Assembly (NCBI GenBank): GCA_963662155.1 | Contig: OY759263.1 | Location: 27,698,548-27,762,547, forward strand | DNA length: 64,000 nucleotides | From: Lamellibrachia columna | Lineage: Eukaryota > Annelida > Polychaeta > Sabellida > Siboglinidae | Direction of reading: 5' to 3' | Made by a program: the position numbers and the translations under genes | The notes under the pieces: model-generated | The model's database searches: none | Told to the model about the DNA's origin: nothing | What the model saw: the letters and a program-made list of their open reading frames with translations, nothing else | In this document: positions 11,359 through 21,979 of the stretch, piece after piece | Position numbering within the stretch: the stretch's first letter is position 1 | Layout: each line of letters opens with the position of its first letter

Positions 11359-12746
11359 CAGGGCGTTTTTTAACATACAAAGTGGGGGGCAATGCCCCCC
11401 CCAGCCCTTTCAATTGCCCCCCCCCCAGTCAAACCAACTTGCCCCCCCCCCAATGCGTGCCCCCATTCTACTTAACCAGCCCCTTGTACTAATGTAGGTC
11501 TTAATTTGTATTCTTTTTGTTAGTGTGTTTTAGTTAATTTTCATTGGTGGCAAAATCAAAAAAGGTTCCAAAGTTAAAGAAGGGCAATATGTCTACAAAA
11601 GATCTATTTATTGATATGGGAATGTAATAGCATCATAGCAATAACAGTGACGTATTGCCGAATGGCTTCTTAGTACAGTTCATGCGAAGAACTGAAAACG
11701 TGCTTTGGCATAGCCATACCATAGCCATAGAAGTGTTTACTTATGACGTCAGTGTTCCGGTTCTAGAATAGCTAATGATTATGTATATGTAAATATGTGT
11801 ACCTGCATGTTACTGTTTGTTTCAATTGTGTATAATTCAACAAGACGTGTCATCACATTTTACACGATTGAGCCGCGTGCAATCCAGTTCTTTACAGTGA
11901 TGTTGAAATAGCTGTTAACATAAACCGGTGTCCTGGCCGCGAAATTGCGAAACGTACCCGATATAGCACAGGCGAGACTAAACCTCACCCATTCGCTATT
12001 ACCACTGGTCGAGAGCGAGCGGGCGGGGATTAACGATGTATCAACAACCTGACAGTCGGCTGTTTTTTGTTCAAATAATAAATAAACCTGGCAAAGTGTG
12101 TGTAGTGTCCAACGAAAGCAATTGGAAACGTTTAACAAATATCACAAAATAATCACATTTTAATAATGATCCCTCTTGTAGGCAAGATGATACAAACATC
12201 ATAACAGCCATAAACCTGTCAGGGTAGATTTTGATTGAGGCAGTAACCGAGCCAATTCATTCTCCGCATATTTGAGAAATCGAAATTTTAAGCATGGTAA
12301 CTCAAATAAGCATATTGTATACATACTAAACAAATACATTTTAAAATGTATGAGTAGTTGATAGTGTTCTACATGTGAGATGGAAAGTTGGCGGTCAGCA
12401 GGGACATCAACTTTGGAAAATTGTTTCTCAAAAGTTGGTGGTGCACATATTAACATAAAATGTAATCAACATTTGCACATGTCAGTTTTGGAAGTACGTA
12501 TTTTCTATATTTTGATTTGTTATGTACTTAGCCAACCATTTCATTGATAGACGTGGTATGCATGTTTTGTATTACTCTCTTTTCTGCCTTAAGCCTATAT
12601 ATTCAGTATATTTATGTCTAGAGTCTAGAGCATGTCGCCGCTCGGATTGTAATTCTACTATACAAGTGTTTGAAATAGACATGCTTTTCCTGAGTTAGTT
12701 ATTACATTTAACCATTTAATTTGTCCAGGTCGATATCCTGCCAGTC

Positions 12747-14999
12747 ATGCCTAAGAGAGACAGAAATGCAAAACGAAGACAAGAAGAGCTACAGAAATCT
12801 GCTGCAAAATGTCAACTCCTAACACACAATTTTTCGACGCAGCCTCAATGACTCATTGCCAGAAATACCCACAATGCCGCCAGGGAACTATGATCCGTCC
12901 GCTGCCATCACATCTGATGACACTCCCAAAGATAAAGTGTACCACCAGTCATAGAGATACTGCCTTCGTCGTGTTCTCGCCCAATAACCAGTTCATCAAG
13001 CAGCCATGATCCGTCCACTGCCATCACACCTGACCACACTCCTGGCGACAAAGATCACCACCTTACCCAGACACTTGGAAACCAACAACGCAACTTCACA
13101 CCAGAGACCGTCAAGTTCCCGCACACCGACGAACAAAGGAATTCCGTTAACTATTGCAGATGTTGTCAACAAATTCCCCGAGCTTCGCTCATATTCGGCA
13201 AAGAAATGTGGCCGAACAAGGGCTCACATTCTATGCACAACATGTCAGGAGTATGAAGAGATGGCAAAGAAAAGTTCTAAAAATGGCACTATGCCAATCG
13301 CAAGAGGCGTCAGGACGGACTGTAGTGATAAGCTGGAAAGGGTCATTGACCATATGACCTCTGAACCGCAGCTACAAGCAAGAAGAAGATGGACGAAGCC
13401 TAGGAAGAGTGCACAACGTCGCATCCATGGCTACGCGCACTCACTGCTTACAATCAGACTGTTTTTGCGATGTTTCTGCGAATGGGCGTCGACGTATACA
13501 ACGACTGTCTAATCGAAACGGTCTCCGCCCGATCGTGGCCGATACGATCTCTGGCTTGTTTGGCGTCGGACCATCTGTTGGCCACTATGCGACAAAATGG
13601 CCCAGATGTGGAATTTGTTCCATTCACGCCCGCGTCTAGCGATCTACACTACAGGGATCCGAACTACAACAAGCAGATGCTGGATGTCTTATACGAACTA
13701 GAGAAAGTGCGTCTGTCTCAAATGTTCAACCGATGCACGTGTGCAGATTGATGGCAGCTGTGACAGGCAAATGTTGGACCACAAGTTTGTAAGTGGACGG
13801 ATGGCTAATAGTGATAGTAGCGTAACGAGTGTGTTCGTTGTCATGCATTCGCCAGAGAAGAACGGCGCCCCTGGACTACTGGAAGCGGTGAACAAAACTT
13901 TGGATCTGACCGGAGGTAAAGACACGAAGCTCGTCGGTGTCACCACTGACGGCGAATCGGCAAACACTGGCAGACATGGTGGGTTATGGCGTTTGCTTGC
14001 TGACCAAGTGCAGAGAGGTCTGGCAACTTTCTGGTGTGCTGCTCACCGGTCGGACTTAGCCATTGAGTCGGTCGTCAGCACCGTACCGGAGCTGGGCATC
14101 TGGAAGTCTAATCTACTGGGGCTCGTACGATTCTTAAGACGCCGAGAAGGATGAAGATGTTGTCAGCGCAAGCCGGGAATGTCAAACAGTTCCCCTGGCA
14201 CCACGATGTCAGGTTTGCCCAGCACGAGCTGCAGCTGGCGGATGCTGTGCTGAATAACCTACCAGCCTGCATTAATGTGTGGGAACAGATGCAGGCACCA
14301 GAAAGTACCAGCGATAGAAAGGAGAAGGCTGAAGCCAAAGGATTTCTGAGAATCTGGAATCACCAACAGAAGTGGATCACCTCACTGATGGGCGATATCC
14401 TGGAGATATTTGAAACACTCCAGAAGAAGTTGCAAAGGAGTGATTTGTTCATCAGCGATCTTCTCACTGTGACTGGCGCTGCCGTCAAGAAGTTGAGATT
14501 GATGAGGGATGGACCATTCCCGGGAAGAAGAGAGGAGAAAGAGAGTTGCCCAACCGATAGCACCAGTGAGGACCTAACACAGCGAAAGTCCAACTACCAG
14601 TTCGTTTGTACGAACCGCCGTAATGCACGAGCAATCAGGCTGGAGGTCGTGCAAGCATCCCACGAATACCTCTCTGAACGCATCCACCCGGAGCAGGAGG
14701 ACATCATCAAAGACATGAAGGGGTTGGTGATATCACGCAACCTGGGATCATTCGTTGAACATGGCGTGCGTGTCGTCAGGCGTCTTTTTCCAGACGAAGC
14801 TTCTGACTTTGCGGACGGGGCAGCCGAGCAATGTGAGAACATGATGAATGTGCCGTTCCTGCCTGATGGCTGTGATCTCGGTTGTAAGATGACTGTCAGA
14901 TTGCGGCAACTTCTGCCAGTCACCACAGGTTCAGTTCAGAAGGTGTTGGCATCTCTGGCTTGCATGAGTCCACACTCTATAATCATTAATAATGCGTAA
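12747..14999 (+). pseudogene. hAT-family transposase, frameshifted and C-terminally deleted
   Basis: The ATG at 12747 opens a basic N-terminus (PKRDRNAKRRQEE) but stops at about 12833. The frame resumes with a Cys-containing block HILCTTCQEYEEM (about 13225-13265). After a shift near 13390 comes FLRMGVDVYNDCLIETVS, and after shifts at about 13745 and 14150 come VTTDGESANTG (hAT catalytic Asp region, about 13940), WCAAHRSDLAIE (about 14030) and a long helical insertion domain. The frame ends just after ASLACMSPHS. The usual C-terminal dimerisation block is missing. The relatives I recall are the KIAA1586/C17orf113-like hAT transposases. At least three frameshifts make it inactive. Confidence 0.85.
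12889..13070 (+). repeat. Direct duplication (period about 117 bp) in transposase N-terminus
   Basis: ATGATCCGTCC-CTGCCATCACA at 12890 recurs at 13006, with similar following sequence (ACACTCC...AAGAT...ACCACC). Both copies lie in the N-terminal coding region and differ by several substitutions. Confidence 0.75.
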
Positions 15000-15076
15000 G
15001 CTGCCCTTTTTAACCATTTGGAGTGCCCTTTTAGGACATTGCCCCCCCCAGTGAAAATTCAATAAAAAACGCCCTG

Positions 15077-15400
15077 CTCTGTACTGGGTAGGTTCGGTCA
15101 CATATGCTGGGTCTGGAATGATCGAGTCACGGACTGCTTCCATGAAGAGGGTGGCTGGATGATTTTCGCCAGTTGGTGAAGTGTTATATCACGCCAGTTG
15201 AGACAGTGGTGGTTTAAGTCACCAAATATTAGCACATGCGAGAATCCTAGATTGTTGGCCTTATTTAGAGTAGCATTTATCCTTGCATCATTTATGGCAT
15301 TACTTTTTGGTGGTCTGTAGATACAACCAATCAACAATTTGTCTTTTCCTATTATTTTAACTTCACACCATACACTCTCTACTTCTTCTGCATTAGTCAT
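15077..15400 (-). pseudogene. N-terminal part of LINE AP endonuclease
   Basis: The minus strand reads LLIGCIYRPP then HVLIFGDLNHHCLNW, both conserved motifs of LINE AP endonucleases. It is cut at the hAT target duplication (15077-15084) and continues at 11358 going down. The extreme 5' end of the LINE, with the catalytic Glu region, is missing, so the LINE itself was 5'-truncated at about 15400. Confidence 0.85.
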
Positions 15401-15409
15401 TTCTTATGC

Positions 15410-15860
15410 CTAGTCATTTCTCTGCATTCTATGGCGCTTATATATCTATATATAGATCAGTTCTCTACATCCGCTACGCCTCTGTGCACGCGTACGGCAT
15501 CCGCTAAGCACTTTTCAGAAGTGGAAAAGAACACACATTTCTTGCAGTCTTAGGTAGATAACCACATTGTAAAACTAAGGTAGGTTCAAGAAGGTTTATA
15601 AGGGTTATGCTTATGGTTCGCATGTGTGACTTGTCGTGATCACGATTCAGGGAAATTTGATTGTAACTCATATGGGTAGGCCCTATCGTCGTTCTTCGGT
15701 GTGGAGCATGTAGTCATTATATTACATAACCACGTTAAGCCTTAAGGTGGTTATGTCAACTACCCGATCGTATGGAATATTTCAATCACATCACGCCCCA
15801 TGGCCCTGATGAAAATATCCCATGGTCCGGAATTACGCGGTATTTGGTGGTATTACGGTG
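15410..15860. other. No gene recognised
   Basis: Spacer between the truncated LINE and the MULE. The last 80 bases before the MULE repeat TATT-rich GGTATT/GGTATTA motifs that have inverse counterparts just beyond its other end, so the MULE may sit in an older palindromic repeat. Confidence 0.4.
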
Positions 15861-16871
15861 TATGGACGTATATGTCACAAGTCATGTCCTAGTCCTAGAC
15901 GATATGTCATAAATTTGGAGCGGTATGTCACAAAACGCTTGGACAATTTGTCACAGATTTATTTTAAGTTTTTATTTGTAGTACACGCACTGAACATAAA
16001 TCGGTGGTTATTTGCACTTTTGTTTGCACTAATATAACATACTGATCTTGATACTCTGCGGAATATAAGCGCAACTTAAACATTACTTATTATCGCCCAT
16101 CGTCGCCCGATAGATGGTAGTTGTGCAGTATAATTCATCCAAATCAAATGGCGTGACTTGTATGTAGGCTAGTTTCATTATTATTTTAAGTATAGTTCAA
16201 TATGTTTGCAGTCTCCATCATAATTAATACAACCAAAAAGAAAGAAACAGACAAATACTAAGTCTAAGACAACATTTTATTTATTAATCAGCACATGTTT
16301 GCTTTTTTTAAATAAAAAAGGCCTACATAATTAAAATCCTGGATCATTGAACACAAGAGGCTTATATAATGTCAAAATGTTAACTTCTACATGAAGTGAA
16401 GCATACATAATGTGACACATTAAAACAGATACAATTAAATAGATAGAATGATAACAGGGAACATACGAATAACAATTAAAGCCTAATGAAACACTAATAT
16501 CAAAGATTAATAAATATACAAACGATGAAATGTTAAAGAAAGTACTAATTTTAAACTTGGGTTAGCGTTACACACTAATATATCATTATCAATACTAAAC
16601 AAAGTAACGTTGTCTGTCTGTCTACATAAAACATACTACCCAGTAATTTAAAACCTTAATGCATACTAATATAACATACTACTTTAAAACCTTAATGCAT
16701 ACTAATATAACATACTACCGTAATTTAAAACCTGAATATAACTAAGAATCCCATAATTATACAAAGCTAACTTACATGGAACGCTGTGGGTAGTTTATGT
16801 ATTTCAGGTTAGGTCTGGTCAGGTTAGGTAGCTAATAGCATGCAATAGTTAGACCTGTACACCCGTTCTGT

Positions 16872-17667
16872 TTATTCCTCTGTGTGGGCCGCTAGGTTGG
16901 AGCACTGCCGTAGATATTCTGATGTGCTTATCGTCCGGTCTTGTCGTTCATACAACGTCCACAGCTCCTTCAGTGCAGCCTGCTTCTTCATCCTCTTCTT
17001 GCTCTGGTAGCAGTAGAGTTTTCGCTGCGACACCAGACGCACCTGCAGAGGCAGCCGTGCTGCCTCCCAGTGCAGGGTCTGCACGAGGAAGTAGAGGTTC
17101 AAATGATCATGTTTGGCGTTGTGGTTGAGATGGGAGTGCTACCCTACATCGTTGTTGTTGGTCTTTACTGACTGCTCGAAGGTGGTCCACGATGCAGGGG
17201 GCCAACTGGAGCTGGTGATCCATGTCTTCAGCATATACTGGAGGAGTTTCTGCAGCATGTCGTCGTGGGGGCAGCATGCCTTCATCTCCATAAAGGCTGG
17301 CTCAGTGTGCATTGCTGGTAGGTTTGGTAGGGCCATTAGTTCACGGATGTACGTCCTGATGGTCAGCTGATGGATGTATGCTCTGCGGAGGCCGTACTCT
17401 TTCACATGCCTGGGCCCAGTGAAACCAACACCCATGATCATGATTATATATGAATTACACAAAATATTAAATTATTTTAACTTTTTGTACCTCAAAATCT
17501 TTGTCAGCTGGGTTCTTCGGCCACAGTTGTTCTCTGGCTCGGTTGGCATAACGCTGCAGGATTTTATAATTTGGCAGCTGGTGGTCCGTGTTGGTCAGAT
17601 CTGCCAAAATGTTGGTCACCACCTTTCCAGAAGTCTGGTAGTGGTTCCTCCTTGCAGCTAGCTTCAC
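16872..17667 (-). pseudogene. MULE transposase, N-terminal helical part and C-terminal part; DDE core absent
   Basis: Exon 17491-17667 (acceptor AAAAG before GTGAAG, donor GTACAA) reads AARRNHYQTSGKVV... LPNYKILQRYANRAREQLWP, the region after the FLYWCH finger. About 50 bases later the frame from 17436 reads FTGPRHVKEYGL, LPNLPA, TWI, a TNN-D-V-G/WHSHLN motif (one small indel and stop) and HLNLYFLVQTLHWEA, the end of metazoan MULE transposases. The MULE catalytic domain that should lie between KDFE and FTGP is missing, so this copy is an internal-deletion derivative. Confidence 0.75.
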
Positions 17668-17984
17668 CTTTTAAAAAAGTTACATATAATTTGGGAGATA
17701 ATAAGATAAGATGAAATTGTAACGGTGTTGTGCCAATAAATAACCGGAAAGAAATAACATCATGCACACACATGGTTAAATTGCACACACATGAAAAGAA
17801 AAATGTGGTGTAAATAATGCCACCAAATTGTTATGTATCTTTCGAATGTAAATCAAATGTAGGGATTATGCCATTCTTAATGACTATATATATTTCAGTA
17901 TTCACTATAGATTTGGTATATTACACATTTACATGGATTTGTTATATTAAACATTTCAAAGGAATTAATTAAATCAAAACTTAC

Positions 17985-18220
17985 CATTTTCATTGCCTTG
18001 CACCGAAGCAATGCCCCTGGATCCCCTGGGTGATTGTGTCTGTGACGTTTCCTTCTCATGAATGCGTCACCCCACTGATTCACAGAGGCAAAGCACTTGC
18101 GAGACCCACGGGAACTGCACATTCATGATGTCGTTGTTTTTTCAGAAAACTTCTTCATGTATGTGAAAGAGTCTACCAGCAGGTCTCCTCCTTTCTTCGG
18201 ATACTCTGATGGTGGCATTG
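17985..18220 (-). pseudogene. FLYWCH zinc-finger exon of the MULE
   Basis: The reading is KGGDLLVDSFTYMKKF, then an in-frame TGA where FLYWCH domains have Trp, then C-S-S-R-G-S-R-K-C, VNQWGDAFMRRKRHRHNHPGD and GALLRCKAMKM. This follows the FLYWCH pattern (aromatics, W-x-C, C, H-x-H). A consensus GTAAGT donor follows the last codon at 17984-17979. The Trp-to-stop change marks it as inactive. Confidence 0.75.
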
Positions 18221-18799
18221 CAGTTACATTTGGTAACACGAGATGATATTCAAAGTTCAAATTACACGGTCAATTTCAAGATCAGATGTGATCATTCCCA
18301 GATATGGTACAAACTTAAGAAGGAGATTGGGATGCATATGATTGGTTGAATGAATTAAGCAATCACAAGAATAAGTGGGTGGAACTTGCTTAATGCACCT
18401 GTAGCAGCAGTGACAGGGTTAACAACAGTACTGTTGTTAGAAATCCCATTGTAAATAATCAAAGAATATTTGAACTCTCTCTCTGTGATGTGCCTATTGT
18501 GAAGTCCATACATCTTTTAACTTTTAATTATTTAGTACAAATCGTCTTTTTTGTGACATATCGCTCCTTTTTGAGACATATCGTCCACAGTTTGTGACAT
18601 AAGCGACTTGAGACATAACGTCTATGATTCGGTATTACATATGGTATTACATGGCTTTACACCATGCCATGGTTTACCTGTTTCAAAACACGTGTCCATG
18701 GTATTACCATGAAATACGATAGTCATAAGGGAGGGCCATATTGTAATATCTCAACCCTTATACCATTGTTAATTTCTAGTTGTTTCTAACAAGACCTGC

Positions 18800-18955
18800 G
18801 GCAGAAGTACTTGGTACATGTGTACTCGGGTACATTCGGGTACTCGTACTCGCACTTGTACTCATACTTGTACTCATATAACTTATGGGTCATGTAGTAT
18901 GATGTACTCGTACTCATACTCAATGTACTCAGATTTTCCTAGTATATTACAAGTA
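18800..18955. repeat. GTACTC-rich simple sequence
   Basis: GTACTC, GTACTT and CATACT hexamers recur about 15 times. It is an impure hexanucleotide array with no open frame of interest. Confidence 0.75.
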
Positions 18956-18988
18956 CATCTGAGTACTTTTATTTGTAGATAACAAAAT

Positions 18989-19262
18989 GAAACTTTCCTG
19001 TAGTATTTGAATGTTCAGCTATTTTTTTTAAATACTTTGTTATTTCTGGTTGATTACACCCCCTCCCACCCCACCATCCCTACACATAGTAAATTCCCCA
19101 ATAACCATGACTATGATACCCAAAAGAAACTTTCCTGTAGTATTTGAATGTTCAGCTATTTTTTTTAAATACTTTGTTATTTCTGGTTGATTACACCCCC
19201 TCCCACCCCACCATCCCTACACATAGTAAATTCCCCAATAACCATGACTATGATACCCAAAA
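18989..19262. repeat. Nearly perfect two-copy tandem duplication, period 137 bp
   Basis: The sequence from GAAACTTTCCTGTAGTATTT at 18989 repeats at 19126 with almost no differences through GACTATGATACCCAAA. The identity implies a recent event or an assembly duplicate. Confidence 0.95.
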
Positions 19263-20330
19263 AAGGCGAGTGTATGACATAACCCCTCATGGACAAAACC
19301 CCACAAAACACAATGTTTGTATATTTTGTGAGTAGACTCGAGTTGATGTTTATGAGAGACTGGTTACTTTGAACACTGATTGCATTTCATGGATACTCTT
19401 CATCTGAGTTTATCTGAGTTCATATTTGATTCTGTGCAATAAAGAGTCCCCAGTATAAAAGGTGTGAGTTAGTTTAGGAGGTTTATAGGTGCACACAGAA
19501 ATGTACTTGCTACGAGTAGACTTGAGCTAATGTTTGAGACTGGGTTGCAAATAAATTAGAATTTCAAATGATTGTTGGGACTTATTGATTGCATTTCATG
19601 GATACTCTTGGCATGGGGTACTCCTTTGTATACACTTGAGTTCATATTTGGTTCTATGGAATAAAGGGTTTCAATGATCTAATACCATTTGAGGGGTTAT
19701 GTTCGTAAATTAACCAAAGGCTTCACTAAAGACAGCATCTTTTCTCAGTCAGAAACCCATAGTTAGCCTTAAGCAAACAGTTATGTTAGTAACCAGTTCA
19801 GGCTATAATTGTGACATATTTGTAGTCATCATTATTATCTTTACGATTGATATCTTAATAATAAAGTGATTATTTACTTGTGACGTATCATTTCAGTCAC
19901 TCACGTTAGGTCACAGTTGTCGGGAAGTGGGTTTTGCAAACATGTTATATCTTAAAACTATTCATCATATCCTAACCAAATTTAAAGTGTATTATGCTTA
20001 TGTGAAAAGAAGGTCACTTGTGACATAATATGTTACTTGTATGACCATAACTGGTAACATGATGATTTTACAAAAGCTGATATGGGTGATTTTGCATTTT
20101 GGGTGATCAATTGAAAACAACATTTCTCTCTCTCAGTTTAATTGCATATTAATTGTTATTATCTTGAAAAAAAGGTGCCAGATTTCTGATATTAATAAAA
20201 AATCACATATAGGCCAGCGTACAATTAATGCTAAATGTTGTCAACTTGCCCCAGTTTTCCTGTATTACTGTTTACTCGCAACATAGTGCATGTGAATCGT
20301 GTGACATGATATCATGTGACATGATAGGCA
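19263..20330. other. No gene recognised
   Basis: AT-rich sequence. Two partly similar blocks around 19380 and 19590 share GATTGCATTTCATGGATACT and GAGTTCATATTTG, suggesting an older duplication with a period of about 205 bp. Confidence 0.5.
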
Positions 20331-20334
20331 GGGT

Positions 20335-20398
20335 TGTTTGATTTAAATAATTTGATTTAAATCATTGATTTAACTGACTGATTTATATGAATTTAACC
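20335..20398. repeat. GATTTAAAT-type short repeat block
   Basis: TTTGATTTAAATAATTTGAT and ATTGATTTAACTGACTGATTT form overlapping direct and inverted units. This is the sort of sequence found at DNA-transposon ends, but no partner end was identified. Confidence 0.45.
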
Positions 20399-20987
20399 CA
20401 AATAATTGTTTACAAACATCGAGGAAAACAAAGTTTTGTATGTTTTTTAATACAAAAGCAAAATGTCTGCACACTTGTGTAGTTGTATTGTCACCAGATA
20501 GCCTGATAGTAAAATATTTTATGACATTGTGTATGTTTGAGCTATTCCCTATCTGAATGTAGTGAAGCCACACAAACTTGTCTTCCAGAGGAAGTATCTT
20601 TTCAAGACAGAAGCCCTGAGTTAAAGTCCACTTAGAGCTTGTGCTAGTTGTTACCAATTCAGTAAGTTGACTCAAGTGAGACTGTCTTGGTGACAATTGT
20701 TTAATACATTACCAGTTTGTAGTCTGGTTGGAGACCCATAAAGTACACAGAGCCCTGAACAGGTGCTAATCCACCCTCTCAGCAAACAATAATTATCACT
20801 GCTACAGCCACAGACACACAGCATGCTTTCCTTTCCAAGACAGATTGTTTATAAATATAAATAAATGTGTATATTCCAGATTTAACAAAAATTATTATCC
20901 TTATTTTTTAAATCATGATTGTTTTCAACACTGATGATAGGACTATATCTTCATGACAATAATAATTGTTTGATTCTGTGTCTACAG

Positions 20988-21946
20988 GCCTGGATCGTGA
21001 TTCGATGGTCATGTCTGGTTTCCGTCATGCAACGTTGGATTGCGACTGCAATTTATCAGCTCAGTTGCCACGGCATCAGTCCACAGACATCATGAACATT
21101 GATTTGCCGGCACACTTGAAAGAAGGCCAGTATGATGCCATGCTGCTCTATGCAGAAGCTGACCGTACCAAGGCGCTCACGTTCAAAATGATTATCGAGA
21201 GGTTTGTCAAGTTGGAGGATGGACAGCCACCAAAAATATGCACGATTGACGAGAGCATTACGTGGATACAGAGTCGGGTAGAACACCTGGGAGAAGCCAT
21301 GAAACGGAGCACTTGTGCACTTCTCTATGTAACGGACTCCTTCTGCAGTGACAGGTGGTCCATACTACAAAAGGATGAATGTGTGATGGAGTCAATTTTT
21401 GACACAGAAAAACCTTGGTTCGCTGTGCCGGTCTTTACTGACAAAGACCAGAAAAATGGATGCCGAAGCCTAACAGGTCTGCATGGCCTCAAAGGCATTG
21501 ATTTGTTTTGTTTGCTACCGAAACACATGATGAATGATGCCGATGTCAGTGCTTTGACGTCCAATGATTTCGACCCAGGTACTCTGGACTACATCACGCG
21601 GATGTTAAATAGAGAGCTGGGGTTACGCCGGCAACGAGAGAGGGAGGATGATAAGTTGATAAACGAATGGCTTGAACACAAGACAAGACAAGACAAGACA
21701 AGACAGCACCAAGAGGAGATGACGGGAGAACAAATGCCTGAGACAAATGACAATGAGAGGCCAGCATCCTATGCTGAGACCCCTGTACCCGGTGAGGGAA
21801 CTCCTGGGCTGGGCGTTGAGACCATTGCGCTGGCTGCGGAGACCCTTGTGCAGGGTGTGGAGACCCTTGTGCAGGGTGTGGAGACCCCCCTGCGCTGGCT
21901 GTGGAGACCCCTGCGCTGGCTGTGGACACCCCTGCACGAGGGATGA
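20988..21946 (+). CDS. TIR-domain protein, TICAM-like adaptor (3' exon)
   Basis: A strong acceptor (TGTGTCTACAG) precedes 20988. The open frame encodes about 319 residues after it; an internal ATG at 21005 could be the start if the exon is 5'-most. Residues 50-190 of the ORF form a TIR domain: box 1 YDAMLLYAEAD, ICTIDE, an RSTCALLYVTDSFCSDRW block typical of adaptor TIRs, then WFAVPVFT. Such domains pass Toll-type signals by TIR-TIR contacts in the cytosol; some also cleave NAD+, but I cannot tell here. After a charged helix (EHKTRQDKTRQ) the C-terminus is 21-bp repeats encoding VET-x-x-x-x. A run of six C at about 21889 seems to shift the frame to LRWLWRPLRWLW and an early stop; one base fewer or more would keep the VETPALA repeat. 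Upstream exons were not identified. A hAT element is inserted 34 bases past the stop. TICAM affinity is an inference from the motif style. Confidence 0.7.
21780..21935 (+). repeat. 21-bp coding minisatellite in the TIR protein C-terminus
   Basis: Seven-codon units (GTGGAGACC-CTTGTGCAGGG and variants with GCGCTGGCT) repeat about seven times. The fifth and later units are read in another frame after a C-run, giving Trp/Leu-rich residues instead of Val-Glu-Thr. Confidence 0.85.
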
Positions 21947-21979
21947 CCTCTTTGACCGTATATATGAAGCAATGTGTAT

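Larger units (their letters stand above)
11359..15076 (+). mobile_element. hAT transposon with perfect 8-bp target duplication
   Basis: The element starts CAGGGCGTTTTTTA and ends with the inverse, TAAAAAACGCCCTG. CTCTGTAC occurs immediately outside both ends (11351-11358 and 15077-15084), the 8-bp duplication expected of hAT. Subterminal C-runs (GCCCCCCCCC) occur at both ends. A plus-strand, broken hAT transposase occupies 12747-14999; the stretch 11480-12740 holds no recognisable coding sequence. The element sits inside the endonuclease domain of a minus-strand LINE, so it is younger than that LINE. Length is 3718 bp. Confidence 0.95.
15864..18623 (-). mobile_element. MULE (Mutator-like) element with FLYWCH-type transposase remnant
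   Basis: The left end (GACGTATATGTCACAAG...) and the inverse of the right end (GACGTTATGTCTCAAG...) align over about 95 bases. They include repeated subterminal TATGTCACAA motifs and matching AGACGATATGTC and GGAGCG-TATGTCACAAAA blocks. Between them the minus strand carries FLYWCH-finger and MULE transposase C-terminal exons. A 9-11 bp target duplication could not be resolved. Stretches 15960-16870 and 18230-18530 are non-coding AT-rich sequence. Confidence 0.75.

Noticed and set aside
13006..13512. 168-codon ORF as one intact gene
   Set aside because: Only its middle part is transposase; the end is a shifted frame of the hAT transposase.
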